A stretch of DNA of 64,000 bases. Origin: Nocardia cyriacigeorgica (GTDB taxonomy: Bacteria > Actinomycetota > Actinomycetes > Mycobacteriales > Mycobacteriaceae). How positions within the stretch are numbered: position 1 is the stretch's first letter; the number at the start of each line of letters is the position of its first letter. The notes beneath the pieces are model-generated. The model did no database searches, was not told the origin of the DNA, and worked only from the letters and a program-made list of their open reading frames with translations. This document shows positions 51,667 through 62,364 of the stretch, in pieces. The position numbers were made by a program, and so were the translations under genes. Where the stretch lies: positions 1 through 64,000 of the forward strand of contig NZ_VBUT01000011.1 in the NCBI RefSeq assembly GCF_005863245.1. The letters run 5' to 3'.

Positions 51667-53970
51667 TCACATCAGCGCGGGGTCCACGTGCGCGACCACA
51701 TGGTGGGTCTGCGCCATGGCGGCCTCCGGCATCAGCGCGCCGCTGAGCTCGCCACCGGTCAGGCCGTACGGGCTGTGATCGGCGAACGAGGCCACCGCGA
51801 GCACCGCCGGATCATGCGAACCGGAGTCGTAATCGGCGATCGGCTTGACCCCGACCTGCGGTTTCATCGTCGGCGCCGGGGTGTTCGGCTGAATGTCCAC
51901 GGTCGGCGCCTGGCTCGGCGGATCGTAGGTCGGAGCCGTTGGCCGCGGGGCGCTCACCGTCGGAACGTCGGCGGTGGGTACATCCGCGGTGGGTACATCC
52001 GCGGTCGGAACATCGGCAGTGGGGACGTCGGCGGTGGGCTGGTCCACCGTCGAGGGCAGATCCGCCGTGGTCGGGGTGTCGACCGTCGGCTGCGGCCGGG
52101 TGGTCGGCTCCGGGGCGTCGGTGGTCTGCGGTCGAGTGGTCGCGCCGCCGGTGTTTCCGGGAGTGGTGACGTCATCGTCCGGGTCCGAGGTGGACGGACG
52201 GGTGCTCGGCTGGCTGCCGCTCGCGCCCGGGGTCTTGGTGATCGGATCGTCGGACGTCGAGGTGCCCGGCCGGGTGGTGACGCTCACGCCGGGCAGCTTG
52301 GTGACGCTCACGTCGGGCGTGGAGGTGCTCGGGTCCGGCGAGGTGGTCTTGCCCGGCGTACTCGGCGTCGGCACCGTCGTGGTGACGGTGGTCGTCCCGC
52401 CGGGCGTGGTGCCCGGCGTCATCTGCGTCGGATCGTCGATTCCGGTTTTCGGCGGCGTGGGCCGATCGGCGGGCACCGAGCGCTCGAAGATCGCCGGTAC
52501 CGCGGCGGCGGGCGCGGTGAGCGGGGACGGGCCCGGCGGCGGCGCGATCACATTCGCGATCGGCGAGGTCGCGGCGTCGGGCTGGATGGTGGTCTGCATG
52601 GGCGTCGCCACCACCGGCTGCGCCACCGCGGCCGGGGCGACAGCGGCGGGGGCGGGCGCCGGGACCGGAGCGACGGCCGCGGGCGCGACGGAAGCGGCGG
52701 GCGCTACCGGCGCGGGAGCCGGGGCCACGGGAGCGACCGGAGCCGCGGCCGCAGGAGCCGAATGCGTGGTGGACGCCGAGTGCGGGGCGCTATGGGACGT
52801 CGACTGCGCGGCCGGCGCGCCGGTCGCGGCCGAGCCCGCACCACCGGATTGCGGCATCGTGACACCGCCGACCAGCCCCTGGTGCGCGCCGCCCGCCTCG
52901 CCTGTCTCGACAGCGGGATGCGAGCCGTCCGGCACCCGCATACCGTCGGCGAGCCAGTCGGTGTACTGATCGAGCTCATCGCCGACATTGCCGATGCCGA
53001 AGTCGACCTTCATCGCGGTGTTCAGGTAGATGCCGTCCGCACCGATGCCGAAGTCGACGCTCAGCTCGGTGCCGAGGAAGACCCCGAGATTGTCGCCGTC
53101 GCCGATACCGTCGAACGGATCGCCCGCACCCGGCGCACCGGCCTCCGGCTGGGCCACGGGCGAGGCGCCCGGCAGGCCGAAGGGATTGGAGCCCGGCGCG
53201 ACGAAGCCATTGGCGCCTGGCAGTCCGAAACCGTGCCCGGCCTGGCCGAGCCCGTGCCCGGGCAGACCGAAGCCCTGGCCTCCGGGCTCTGCCATCTCGC
53301 CCCCGCCGCCGGGCAGCGTGAAACCGTTCGATTGCCCACCGGTGCCGGGGATGCCGCCGATACCGGGCACGCCTTCGGAGGTCGAGCCGGGCAGGCCGCC
53401 GAGTCCGGGGACGCCCTCACCGGAGGCACCGGGGATGCCGCCGAGTCCAGGGACGCCGTCGCCGCCGGCGCTGGGGATGCCGCCGATACCCGGCACGCCC
53501 TCACCGCTCGAGCCGGGCACACGCATGCCGTCTGAACCGTTTCCGGGCAACGACGGCAGTCCGAAGCCCGCGTCGGTACCGCCCCCGCCGCTGCTGCCGA
53601 CGCTGCCGTCCAGACGGGGCAGCGGCATGGTGACCCACGGGTCTGCGCCGGGGTCCTCGGGTCCCTGATCGGCGACCGGGGTCTGGGTGTAGTCGCCAGG
53701 AACGGGATCCGGGAAGGTGAGCACCGGGCTCGGCACATCGGGATCGGGGTCGCTGTTGCGCGCCCAGCCGGCATTCCAGCTGTCCAGGTGGTGTTCGTTG
53801 CTGCCCGGCTGAGCCGGGACGCCACCACCGTTGGCGGCCACCAGTGCGCCGCCGGTGACGTATGCGCCGCCCCTTGCTACCCGCGCGACACCACTCGCTA
53901 CACGGTAGGCAGTGTCGCCGCCACGCTCGTCGGCATCGAAATCGCCGTCGAAGGGCAGGTCACGCGTCAT
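51667..53970 (-). CDS. Large low-complexity Gly/Pro/Ala/Thr-rich protein, IniB-like in context
   Basis: The protein has 767 residues. After a short N-terminus (1-60) there is a GIGGIP/GLGGLPG repeat region (about 150-260), a small non-repetitive island with two VDFGIG motifs (about 295-345), an Ala/Pro region (about 380-460), a Pro/Thr/Asp region with five TADVP repeats (about 625-680) and an ordered-looking C-terminus. It has no signal peptide or clear TM helix, and I could not find the IniB N-terminal domain, so the IniB link rests on composition and on the dynamin gene downstream. ATG with GGAG 8 nt upstream. Confidence 0.75.
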   Translation of the reverse strand: MTRDLPFDGDFDADERGGDTAYRVASGVARVARGGAYVTGGALVAANGGGVPAQPGSNEHHLDSWNAGWARNSDPDPDVPSPVLTFPDPVPGDYTQTPVADQGPEDPGADPWVTMPLPRLDGSVGSSGGGGTDAGFGLPSLPGNGSDGMRVPGSSGEGVPGIGGIPSAGGDGVPGLGGIPGASGEGVPGLGGLPGSTSEGVPGIGGIPGTGGQSNGFTLPGGGGEMAEPGGQGFGLPGHGLGQAGHGFGLPGANGFVAPGSNPFGLPGASPVAQPEAGAPGAGDPFDGIGDGDNLGVFLGTELSVDFGIGADGIYLNTAMKVDFGIGNVGDELDQYTDWLADGMRVPDGSHPAVETGEAGGAHQGLVGGVTMPQSGGAGSAATGAPAAQSTSHSAPHSASTTHSAPAAAAPVAPVAPAPAPVAPAASVAPAAVAPVPAPAPAAVAPAAVAQPVVATPMQTTIQPDAATSPIANVIAPPPGPSPLTAPAAAVPAIFERSVPADRPTPPKTGIDDPTQMTPGTTPGGTTTVTTTVPTPSTPGKTTSPDPSTSTPDVSVTKLPGVSVTTRPGTSTSDDPITKTPGASGSQPSTRPSTSDPDDDVTTPGNTGGATTRPQTTDAPEPTTRPQPTVDTPTTADLPSTVDQPTADVPTADVPTADVPTADVPTADVPTVSAPRPTAPTYDPPSQAPTVDIQPNTPAPTMKPQVGVKPIADYDSGSHDPAVLAVASFADHSPYGLTGGELSGALMPEAAMAQTHHVVAHVDPALM
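51968..52045. repeat. 15-bp coding repeat (TADVP units)
   Basis: Five near-identical 15-bp units encode T-A-D-V-P in the low-complexity gene. Some units match at all but one or two bases, indicating recent slippage or duplication. Confidence 0.8.
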
Positions 53971-53981
53971 ACGACAACTCC

Positions 53982-54028
53982 ACTCTCGGGTCTTCCAGCA
54001 TCCTCACCACGCCGGACCGACCGAGAGT
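53982..54028. promoter_or_regulatory. Inverted repeat upstream of the low-complexity/dynamin pair
   Basis: ACTCTCGG (53982-53989) and CCGAGAGT (54021-54028) form a perfect 8-bp inverted repeat with a 31-nt spacer, starting 12 nt upstream of the ATG. It could be a paired operator or a 5'-UTR hairpin. Confidence 0.45.
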
Positions 54029-54136
54029 GAAGATCAGGTACCACCATATTTGTGCAGAACCCAGCTGTCACATCCTCCGGGACGCTGAAAAAGTTAACAA
54101 CGCCACGCGAATTGATCCAGCCCCCAGTTACCGGGT

Positions 54137-54163
54137 GGCGACGCCGGCACCGGCCGGCGCGCC
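54137..54163 (-). terminator. Hairpin after lepA
   Basis: CGCCGGC (54142-54148) pairs with GCCGGCG (54153-54159) with a 4-nt loop, extended by GGCG/CGCC across a one-base bulge. It lies 31 bp past the lepA stop. No U-run follows on the minus strand. Confidence 0.45.
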
Positions 54164-54193
54164 ATTATCCCTGAACAGACCCGAGATCGCCCG

Positions 54194-56062
<1,869 letters not shown>

Positions 56063-56234
56063 ACTCCTCATTCGGGTATCGGCGAACTGCGCTCCATCGT
56101 CCCATGGGTAGGGGCCGGCGCCCTCCGCTGGCCCGTGCATTGCCGCAATTACCGGCGGCCACACGACGATCGACGGCCGCGCACGGCCCTTCGGTGCGGA
56201 TGTGATCGCGCCCGGCCGCCGTTATATTCCAGTG

Positions 56235-56816
56235 ATGGCCCGCAGTTGGAACTCTCTCGGCAAGCAGCTCGGCCTCATCGCGAAGGAGCAGGGTCCCAGG
56301 ATCGTCAAGTCGCAGGCGCCGAAGCTGGTCGGCAAATTGCAGCGCTCCACCCTGCTGGAACGTGCGGTCGGATCGCTGGCCCCGCCGCGCAAGCCCGTGG
56401 CCGTGCCGGTCCGGCCGACGGCCTCCACCCCGGTGCCCACCGCTGAGCGTGCCCGCAGGGTCGTCTACGCCCCGCACCTGGACGGGCGGGCCGACCCGGG
56501 CGAGATCGTGTGGACCTGGGTGCCGTTCGAGGAAGATCCGGCCAATGGCAAGGACCGGCCGGTGCTCGTGGTCGGCCGGGACCGCCGCACCCTGCTCGGG
56601 CTGATGCTGTCGTCGAATCCGGTGCGCGCCCACGATCGCAACTGGGTAGGGATCGGCAGCGGCAGCTGGGACCACGACGGCCGCCCGAGCTGGGTCCGGC
56701 TCGACCGCGTCCTCGACGTTCCCGAAGCGGGCATCCGCCGCGAGGGCGCCATCCTGCCGCGCAAGACCTTCGATGTGATCGCGCACCGGCTGGTCATCGA
56801 ATACAACTGGAGCTGA
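56235..56816 (+). CDS. PemK/MazF-family protein without a neighbouring antitoxin
   Basis: The protein has 193 residues. The C-terminal 115 residues have the MazF/PemK barrel pattern: GEIVWTWVPFEE, KDRPVLVVGRD, LSSNP and a VRLDRVL strand. The first 75 residues are a basic, helical extension not found in classical MazF. No antitoxin-like gene lies on either side, so a toxin role is doubtful. ATG at 56235; divergent from lepA and ended by a strong terminator. Confidence 0.82.
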   Translation: MARSWNSLGKQLGLIAKEQGPRIVKSQAPKLVGKLQRSTLLERAVGSLAPPRKPVAVPVRPTASTPVPTAERARRVVYAPHLDGRADPGEIVWTWVPFEEDPANGKDRPVLVVGRDRRTLLGLMLSSNPVRAHDRNWVGIGSGSWDHDGRPSWVRLDRVLDVPEAGIRREGAILPRKTFDVIAHRLVIEYNWS

Positions 56817-56821
56817 AACAC

Positions 56822-56853
56822 AACAGGCCCCCGCACCGACGCGGGGGCCTGTT
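56822..56853. terminator. Strong bidirectional terminator
   Basis: A perfect 13-bp stem, AACAGGCCCCCGC with GCGGGGGCCTGTT, has the 6-nt loop ACCGAC and is followed by CGTTTGT. It separates the convergent MazF-like and aquaporin genes. Confidence 0.9.
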
Positions 56854-56867
56854 CGTTTGTCGCGAGC

Positions 56868-57656
56868 TCAGCTGATCATGTCGCGGGACCGGCCGAACAG
56901 CATGCCGTAGATCAGAGCGCCGAGGCAGCCGCCGATCAGCGGGAAAACCACGAAAGCCCAGGACTGAGCCATCGCACCGTCCTGATACGGGGCGACGCCG
57001 AGGCTTCGGGCCGGGTTGACGGAGGTGCCGTCGACCGGGATGGAGATCAGGTGGATGACCGCCAACGTCACACCGATCGACAAACCGGCCAGCGGGACGT
57101 CGGAGATCTGGTCGGTGGAGGCCAGCACCACGAACACCAGCAGCGCGGTCAGCATCACCTCGACGATGATCATGGCCGCCATGCCGTAACCGTTCTGAAC
57201 CACCACCTGCCCGAGCGGGCCCGTCTGCGCGGACGGGCTGTGCTCACCCCAGCCGTTGGCACCGAGCCCGTCGACCGCGCGGTCATAGGCGGGCAGATTC
57301 TTGGCGATGGCGAACAGCACAAGGCCGGACAGGAAGGCGCCGATCAGCTGGGCGATGACGTAGCCGACCGCGCTCACGGTCGACAGCCGCCCCATCAGCA
57401 GCTGCCCGACCGTCACCGCCGGGTTCACATGGCAGCCGGAGATCGGGCCGATCGCGTAGACGAGGAACATCAGCGTCAGACCGAACGCCAGCGCCACCCC
57501 GAGCGCGCCCACCTTCTCCCCGGCCAGCACCGCGGTACCGACACCTCCCATGACCAGAATGAAGGTGCCGAGCGCCTCCGCGGCCCATTTCTTGGGTTCG
57601 GGTATCGGCTTCAGCTCGATGGATTCTTCGACGACTTCCTGCGCAGTCGGTGACAT
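56868..57656 (-). CDS. MIP-family aquaporin / glycerol facilitator
   Basis: The protein has 262 residues with six TM helices and two half-helix NPA motifs (HVNPAVTVG and SVNPARSLG). The residue before the second NPA and the overall AqpZ-like pattern suggest a water channel, but glycerol transport is possible. The first 25 residues are a soluble acidic extension. ATG at 57656. Confidence 0.92.
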   Translation of the reverse strand: MSPTAQEVVEESIELKPIPEPKKWAAEALGTFILVMGGVGTAVLAGEKVGALGVALAFGLTLMFLVYAIGPISGCHVNPAVTVGQLLMGRLSTVSAVGYVIAQLIGAFLSGLVLFAIAKNLPAYDRAVDGLGANGWGEHSPSAQTGPLGQVVVQNGYGMAAMIIVEVMLTALLVFVVLASTDQISDVPLAGLSIGVTLAVIHLISIPVDGTSVNPARSLGVAPYQDGAMAQSWAFVVFPLIGGCLGALIYGMLFGRSRDMIS

Positions 57657-58008
57657 GAGGTCCGCCTTCCGAGAGGATCGTCCCCGCCTCGGCGGAGAAC
57701 ACCGGGTAGTCCTGGGTCCTGCTGGAAAAATTGGTACGGCCGAAGTGAAACCGAAGGTTACGCCAAGCGTGTGACCGCCACAACGATTTCGCGGACCGCC
57801 GCGTCGCCGGACGGCGGCCTTCGCGGCAGCGCGCTTCGGCGAGGTGGTGTGGCAGCGCCGGACCGATTTCGTGTGCCGCGAGCGTGCTGGTACCCTCGAT
57901 CTTCGGCGCAGCGTTACCGATACCCGGCGTTTACCGCAGGGCGCGATGCGCGCTACCAGACTTTGCAGAGACAGCCATCAGCGACAAAGGAAACCAGAGG
58001 ATACAGGC
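57657..58008. other. Divergent intergenic region between the aquaporin gene and rpsT
   Basis: The 352-bp region has no convincing gene. It must contain both promoters; an A/T-richer AAAAATTGGTAC patch lies near 57725-57737, and the rpsT leader (about 57960-58008) ends in an AGAGGA ribosome site. Confidence 0.5.
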
Positions 58009-58269
58009 GTGGCCAACATCAAGTCCCAGATGAAGCGGATCCGGACCAACGAGGAAGCGCGTCAGCGCAACCAGTCGGTGAAGTCCGCGCTGCGCACCGC
58101 CATCCGTAGCTTCCGCGAAGCCGCCGCCGCCGGCGACAAGGACGCCGCCGCCGAGCGCCTGCGCTTCGTGAGCCGCAAGCTCGACAAGGCCGCCTCGAAG
58201 GGCGTCATCCACGCCAACCAGGCCGCCAACAAGAAGTCGGCGCTCTCGCTGGCCTTCAACAAGCTCTGA
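58009..58269 (+). CDS. rpsT: 30S ribosomal protein S20
   Basis: The protein has 86 residues, very basic and helical, with the S20 pattern ANIKSQMKRIRTNEEARQRN (in part), VKSALRTAIR and a C-terminal KGVIHANQAANKKSAL. GTG start at 58009 with AGAGGA upstream. Its position opposite holA matches mycobacteria. Confidence 0.97.
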   Translation: MANIKSQMKRIRTNEEARQRNQSVKSALRTAIRSFREAAAAGDKDAAAERLRFVSRKLDKAASKGVIHANQAANKKSALSLAFNKL

Positions 58270-58304
58270 TCCACCCGGTGCCGCTCGGTACCGTCTCGAC
58301 GCTC

Positions 58305-58335
58305 AGCCGCCGCGGCCACGACGACCGCGGCGGCT
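58305..58335 (+). terminator. Rho-independent terminator of rpsT
   Basis: AGCCGCCGCGG pairs perfectly with CCGCGGCGGCT (11 bp, 9-nt loop), followed by TTCGCTGT, 36 bp past the stop. Confidence 0.85.
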
Positions 58336-58385
58336 TTCGCTGTCTGCCCGGCCTGCTGTCACCCGGCTGCCGTACGATTCGGCGC

Positions 58386-58631
58386 ATGGTGACCCTGTAT
58401 GCGAATCAAACCGTGGTGCGTGCCGAGGATCTGCCGGAGGTGATCCGCGCCGCCGAGGTGCTCAATATCGGGGTGAAGATCGAGAACGTGGCCGTCCCGC
58501 TCGGCGACGACACCTACTCGATGGAATGGATCGTCACCCGCGACGAGGAAGCGCCCGCCTACGAGGAGTGGGACGGCCGCTACGAGGAATCCGACGACGA
58601 AGAACCGGCCGAGCTCACGGCCGTCGACTGA
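58386..58631 (+). CDS. Small acidic protein of unknown function
   Basis: The protein has 81 residues with an alpha/beta start (VTLYANQTVVRAEDLPEVI, in part) and an acidic C-terminus (DDEEPAEL). Codon use fits the genome. No family recognised. The ATG at 58386 may be replaced by GTG at 58389. It follows the rpsT terminator, so it has its own promoter. Confidence 0.65.
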   Translation: MVTLYANQTVVRAEDLPEVIRAAEVLNIGVKIENVAVPLGDDTYSMEWIVTRDEEAPAYEEWDGRYEESDDEEPAELTAVD

Positions 58632-58689
58632 GCTTCCCCGGACCCGTTCCCTCGGCCCGCTGCCCCGCGCGGCGGGCCGACCGTCGTCC

Positions 58690-59553
58690 TCAGGCGCTGC
58701 GTTCGGTGACCGGCCGCGCGTCGTCGAGGGCGGCCAAGCGATCGAGGCCCTGCTGTGCGGCGGCGTCGGCGGCCCGGTAGATGATCAACCGCTGATCGGT
58801 CTCCTGCAGCGGCATCAGCACCTCGAAATCGACCGTGATCAAGCCCGCCGCCGGGTGGTTCAGCCGCTTACGGCCGCGGCCGCGCACTCGCACGTCGTGT
58901 TCGGCCCAGGCCCGGGCGAACTCCGGGCTGTGCGCGGCGAAATCGGCCACCATGTCGGCCAGCGCCCGATCCTCGGGATGCGCCGCCCACGCCGCCCGCA
59001 GATCGGCGACTCCTTCGCGGATGATCTGGTCCCGATCGAGGTAGTAATCGCGCATACCCGGGTGCATCAGGCACAACCACATCGTGTTGCGGTGCCCGGG
59101 AGCCAACCTGTCGAGATCGAGCAGCAGCCGGCTCATCTCCCGATTCCACGCCAGGATGTCGTAGCGGTGATCGACCAGCATCGCCGGCAGCGGGGCCAGA
59201 TCCTCGACCAGCATGACCAGCGTCGGGGACGCGACGGTGCTCGACTTGTCGCAGTACGGCAGCCGCTGCTGCGCCAAATCGAACAGGTAGGCCGTTTCGT
59301 CGAGGTTCAACCGCAACGCCCGTGCCAGCGCCTCGAGCACCTCCGCGGACGGACGCAGTCCGCGTCCCTGCTCGAGCCGGACGATGTAGTCGGTGCTCAC
59401 CCCGGCCAGTTCCGCGACCTCCTCGCGGCGCAGGCCGGGCGTGCGGCGCGTCTGTTTGCGCATCGCCAGTCCGAGATCGGCGGGCCGCAACCGTTCCCGG
59501 CGGGCGCGGAGGAAGGCGCCGAGTTCCTGCGTCGCGTTGATCGTCCCGGTCAT
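58690..59553 (-). CDS. MmyB-type XRE-family transcriptional regulator
   Basis: The protein has 287 residues. An N-terminal HTH_3 (about 8-75; LRREEVAELAGVSTDYIVRLEQGR in two parts) is followed by the MmyB-like PAS-type ligand domain (ILAWNREMSRLL, HPGMRDYY). These regulators usually control an adjacent oxidoreductase and may bind fatty acids. ATG at 59553; a longer frame upstream has no support. Divergent from the aldo/keto reductase. Confidence 0.9.
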   Translation of the reverse strand: MTGTINATQELGAFLRARRERLRPADLGLAMRKQTRRTPGLRREEVAELAGVSTDYIVRLEQGRGLRPSAEVLEALARALRLNLDETAYLFDLAQQRLPYCDKSSTVASPTLVMLVEDLAPLPAMLVDHRYDILAWNREMSRLLLDLDRLAPGHRNTMWLCLMHPGMRDYYLDRDQIIREGVADLRAAWAAHPEDRALADMVADFAAHSPEFARAWAEHDVRVRGRGRKRLNHPAAGLITVDFEVLMPLQETDQRLIIYRAADAAAQQGLDRLAALDDARPVTERSA

Positions 59554-59588
59554 CGGCACCGATCTTACGGCGAGGCCAGGGTAGGACC

Positions 59589-59607
59589 GGTTTTCCCAGG
59601 AAGAACC
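59589..59607. promoter_or_regulatory. Near-palindrome between the MmyB regulator and aldo/keto reductase
   Basis: The 19-nt sequence GGTTTTCCCAGGAAGAACC is a dyad apart from a one-base offset (GGTTTTCC against GGAAGAACC). Its place in the divergent 124-bp gap makes it a likely binding site. Confidence 0.5.
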
Positions 59608-59677
59608 TTCCCTTACCGACCGGGCGCGATCGTCACAGACTCGCTGTCGACGCATGACGCAGACGACAGGAGTTCTC

Positions 59678-60742
59678 ATGAGCACCACCCTCGACACCTA
59701 CCGGACCCTCGGCCGTTCGGGCCTGCGGGTATCGCCGCTGTCGCTGGGCACCATGACCTTCGGCGCGGACTGGGGCTGGGGCGCCGACAAGGACGAGGCG
59801 CGCAAGATCTTCGACACCTACATCGACCACGGCGGCAATTTCATCGACACCGCCAGTCAGTACACCGACGGCAGCTCCGAACAGCTGCTCGGCGAATTCA
59901 CCGCCGCCAACCGGGAATCGCTGGTGCTGGCAACGAAATACACCATGCTGCGCCGCCCCGGCGATCCGAACTCCGGCGGCAATCACCGCAAGAGCATGGT
60001 CGCCTCGGTCGAGGCGAGTCTGCGCCGATTGAACACCGACTACATCGACCTGCTCTACCTGCACGCCTGGGATTTCCTCACCCCGGTCGAGGAGATCCTG
60101 CGGGCGATGGACGATCTGGTGCGAGCCGGCAAGGTGCTGTACGTGGGAATTTCCGATACGCCCGCCTGGCAGGTCGCACGCATGCAGACCATGGCCGACC
60201 TGCGCGGATGGTCGCCGTTGATCGCGTTGCAGATCGAGTACAGCCTCATCGAACGCACCGTCGAACGCGATCTGATCCCGATGGCTCGCGAGCTCGGGCT
60301 CGGTGTCATTCCGTGGTCGCCGCTGGGCAGCGGGGTGCTCACCGGCAAATACACCCGCGCTGATCTGGTCGGTGAGACCTCCGCCTCGCCCAGCGGTACG
60401 CGCAAGAATGTCGCCGCGGCCAGCGGTGCGCTGACCGAGCGGGGGCTGGCGATCGCCGATGTGGTGGGTTCGGTGGCCCGCGAGCTCGGTCGCTCGCCTG
60501 CCCAGGTCGCCATCGCGTGGACACTACGCAATCCCGGTGTGGCCGCGCCGATCATCGGGGCGCGCACCGCCGCCCAGCTGGAGGACAATCTCGGCGCGCT
60601 GGAGGTCGCGTTCGACGCCGCCCAGTTGGCCCGGCTCGAGCAGGCCAGCGCGGTGGAGCTGGGCTTTCCACACGACTTCTTGTCTCGGCCGATGACGCGG
60701 GCCGTCACCTTCGGCGATCTGACGGTCGAAGGCGCGGCCTGA
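59678..60742 (+). CDS. Aldo/keto reductase
   Basis: The protein has 354 residues, an AKR (alpha/beta)8 barrel. The catalytic tetrad is visible as Asp in FIDTASQY, Tyr in the same block, Lys in ATKYTM and His in LYLHAWD. It reduces aldehydes or ketones with NADPH; substrate unknown. ATG at 59678 with an AGGAG site; an ATG at 59654 lacks one. Probably controlled by the divergent MmyB regulator. Confidence 0.93.
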   Translation: MSTTLDTYRTLGRSGLRVSPLSLGTMTFGADWGWGADKDEARKIFDTYIDHGGNFIDTASQYTDGSSEQLLGEFTAANRESLVLATKYTMLRRPGDPNSGGNHRKSMVASVEASLRRLNTDYIDLLYLHAWDFLTPVEEILRAMDDLVRAGKVLYVGISDTPAWQVARMQTMADLRGWSPLIALQIEYSLIERTVERDLIPMARELGLGVIPWSPLGSGVLTGKYTRADLVGETSASPSGTRKNVAAASGALTERGLAIADVVGSVARELGRSPAQVAIAWTLRNPGVAAPIIGARTAAQLEDNLGALEVAFDAAQLARLEQASAVELGFPHDFLSRPMTRAVTFGDLTVEGAA

Positions 60743-60881
60743 GCTCGATGGTTGCGCGGCGGGGCTGGGCCTGATTAAGCTCGGCGCCGCGACATCCGGT
60801 CGCCGTAAGCGTTCACGTCAATCAACGCACCGGCCGCGCCCTCCGGCGTGGTCGTTGCCGACGATCGTTTACGGAGTATCG

Positions 60882-61145
60882 ATGAATTCCGCGAATCCCT
60901 CTTCCCGCAGTGTCTTCGAGCGCGCCAAGCTGCCCGCCCGGGCCGCGTCTTTCGTGTTGCCGCTGCTGCTGTCGTTGCTGATGACCTGCATCGTCTCGTT
61001 GATCAGCACCCTGATGAGCGACGGGCTCGCCGTCGGGCTCTGGCTGCGGTCGTGGGCGGTGTCGTGGCCGATCGCGTATCCGACGCTGCTGCTGGTGTTG
61101 CCGGTCGTGCGGCGGATCACGATGCTGGTGGTGCGGGCGGCGTAG
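60882..61145 (+). CDS. Small two-TM membrane protein, DUF2798-like
   Basis: The protein has 87 residues with hydrophobic helices at about 28-50 and 62-80. The pattern FVLPLLLSLLMTCIVSLIST and WLRSWAVSWPIAYP is typical of DUF2798. Function unknown. A CGGAG site lies 7 nt before the ATG at 60882. Transcribed alone. Confidence 0.8.
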   Translation: MNSANPSSRSVFERAKLPARAASFVLPLLLSLLMTCIVSLISTLMSDGLAVGLWLRSWAVSWPIAYPTLLLVLPVVRRITMLVVRAA

Positions 61146-61176
61146 AGCCTCGGCGCACAGGTAGTTATCGGGGGTG

Positions 61177-62145
61177 TCAGCGGCCGTGCAGGTCGAGGAT
61201 CTGCATCAGCGCGTGTTCGAGCGCGAAGGCCGAATCGGCCGCGCCGCCCTTGACGTCGGCGTTCAGGGTCGCGACGACCTGTAGGGCGGAACCGATGGTG
61301 GCGGAGGTCCAGCCGCGGGATTGCGCCTGGGCCTTCTTCACCTTCCACGGCGGCATACCGAGCGGGCCTGCCAATGTGAACGGATCGCCGCGGCCCGCCG
61401 AACCGACCTTGGCGATGGTGTGCACCGAATCGGCCAGCGCGTCGGCCAGCAGCACATGCGGCACGCCCCGGTCGTTGGCCCACCGCAAGGCCTCCATGGC
61501 GCCGGAACGGTCACCGGTGACGGCCAGTTCGGCGACATCGAATCCGGTCACCTCGGCCTTGCCGGAGTAGTAGCGCCGCACCGCAGCGACGTCGATCTTC
61601 CCGCCGGTGTCGGCGGCCAGCTGGGAACTGGCGGCGGCAAGTTCGCGCAGGTCCGAGCCCACGGCCTCGATCACGGCCTGCACGACGTCACCGGAGACCC
61701 GCGCACCCGCGGCACGGAACTCGGCGCGGACGAACTCGGCCCGTTCGGACGCCTTGGCGAGCTTGGCGCAGTTGTGCACCACCGCTCCGGCTTTTTGCAG
61801 CGCGGGGGCGAGCGCCTTGGCCCGACCGCCGCCGGAGTGCACCACCATGAGCACCACGCCGTCGGGTGGTTCGGCCGCCGCCTCGGTGATCACCGCGACC
61901 GCGTCCTTACCGGCCTCGGCCGCGGATTCCAGGATGATCACCCGGTCCTCGGCGAACAGCGATGGACTCAACAGCTCGGCCAGCTCGGCGGTACTCGCCT
62001 CCCCCGCCCGCAGCCGGTCCACCGGCACGCCGTCCGGATCCGGCGCCCCCGCTCTGACCTGCGCGACCACGCTCGCGATGGCACGCTCGATCAACAACTC
62101 CTCGTCCCCGAGCACCAGGTGGACCGCCGCAGGCCGTTCGCTCAC
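61177..62145 (-). CDS. holA: DNA polymerase III subunit delta
   Basis: The protein has 322 residues. It starts with VHLVLGDEELLIERA, the loader-fold HolA signature, and has three domains with a C-terminal collar helix bundle (WKVKKAQAQSRGW). It opens the beta clamp. GTG start. The order holA-comEC on this strand fits mycobacteria, with the SGNH gene inserted between. Confidence 0.94.
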   Translation of the reverse strand: MSERPAAVHLVLGDEELLIERAIASVVAQVRAGAPDPDGVPVDRLRAGEASTAELAELLSPSLFAEDRVIILESAAEAGKDAVAVITEAAAEPPDGVVLMVVHSGGGRAKALAPALQKAGAVVHNCAKLAKASERAEFVRAEFRAAGARVSGDVVQAVIEAVGSDLRELAAASSQLAADTGGKIDVAAVRRYYSGKAEVTGFDVAELAVTGDRSGAMEALRWANDRGVPHVLLADALADSVHTIAKVGSAGRGDPFTLAGPLGMPPWKVKKAQAQSRGWTSATIGSALQVVATLNADVKGGAADSAFALEHALMQILDLHGR

Positions 62146-62364
62146 GCCCCGATCCTACGGTCGTGGTCCGACACACCGGCCGCCCCTGCCACCCCGGCGG
62201 TCGTCGCCGCAGGCAAATCCACCGATCACGGACGTTCCTCGGCGCGGTCATGCCCGGACCGAATGCGACCAGCACCAATCCGGGAATTAACGGGACTACA
62301 GTTCCGTTAGCTATCGACGTGCCGGGCGATCGCTCGGTAGTGCAGACGAAATGAGGCATGGGTC

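Noticed and set aside
49741..53535. 1264-codon forward open frame opposite the dynamin and low-complexity genes
   Set aside because: Its sequence is the antisense of two genes with clear motifs or codon bias; the His/Arg-rich product is an artefact of composition.
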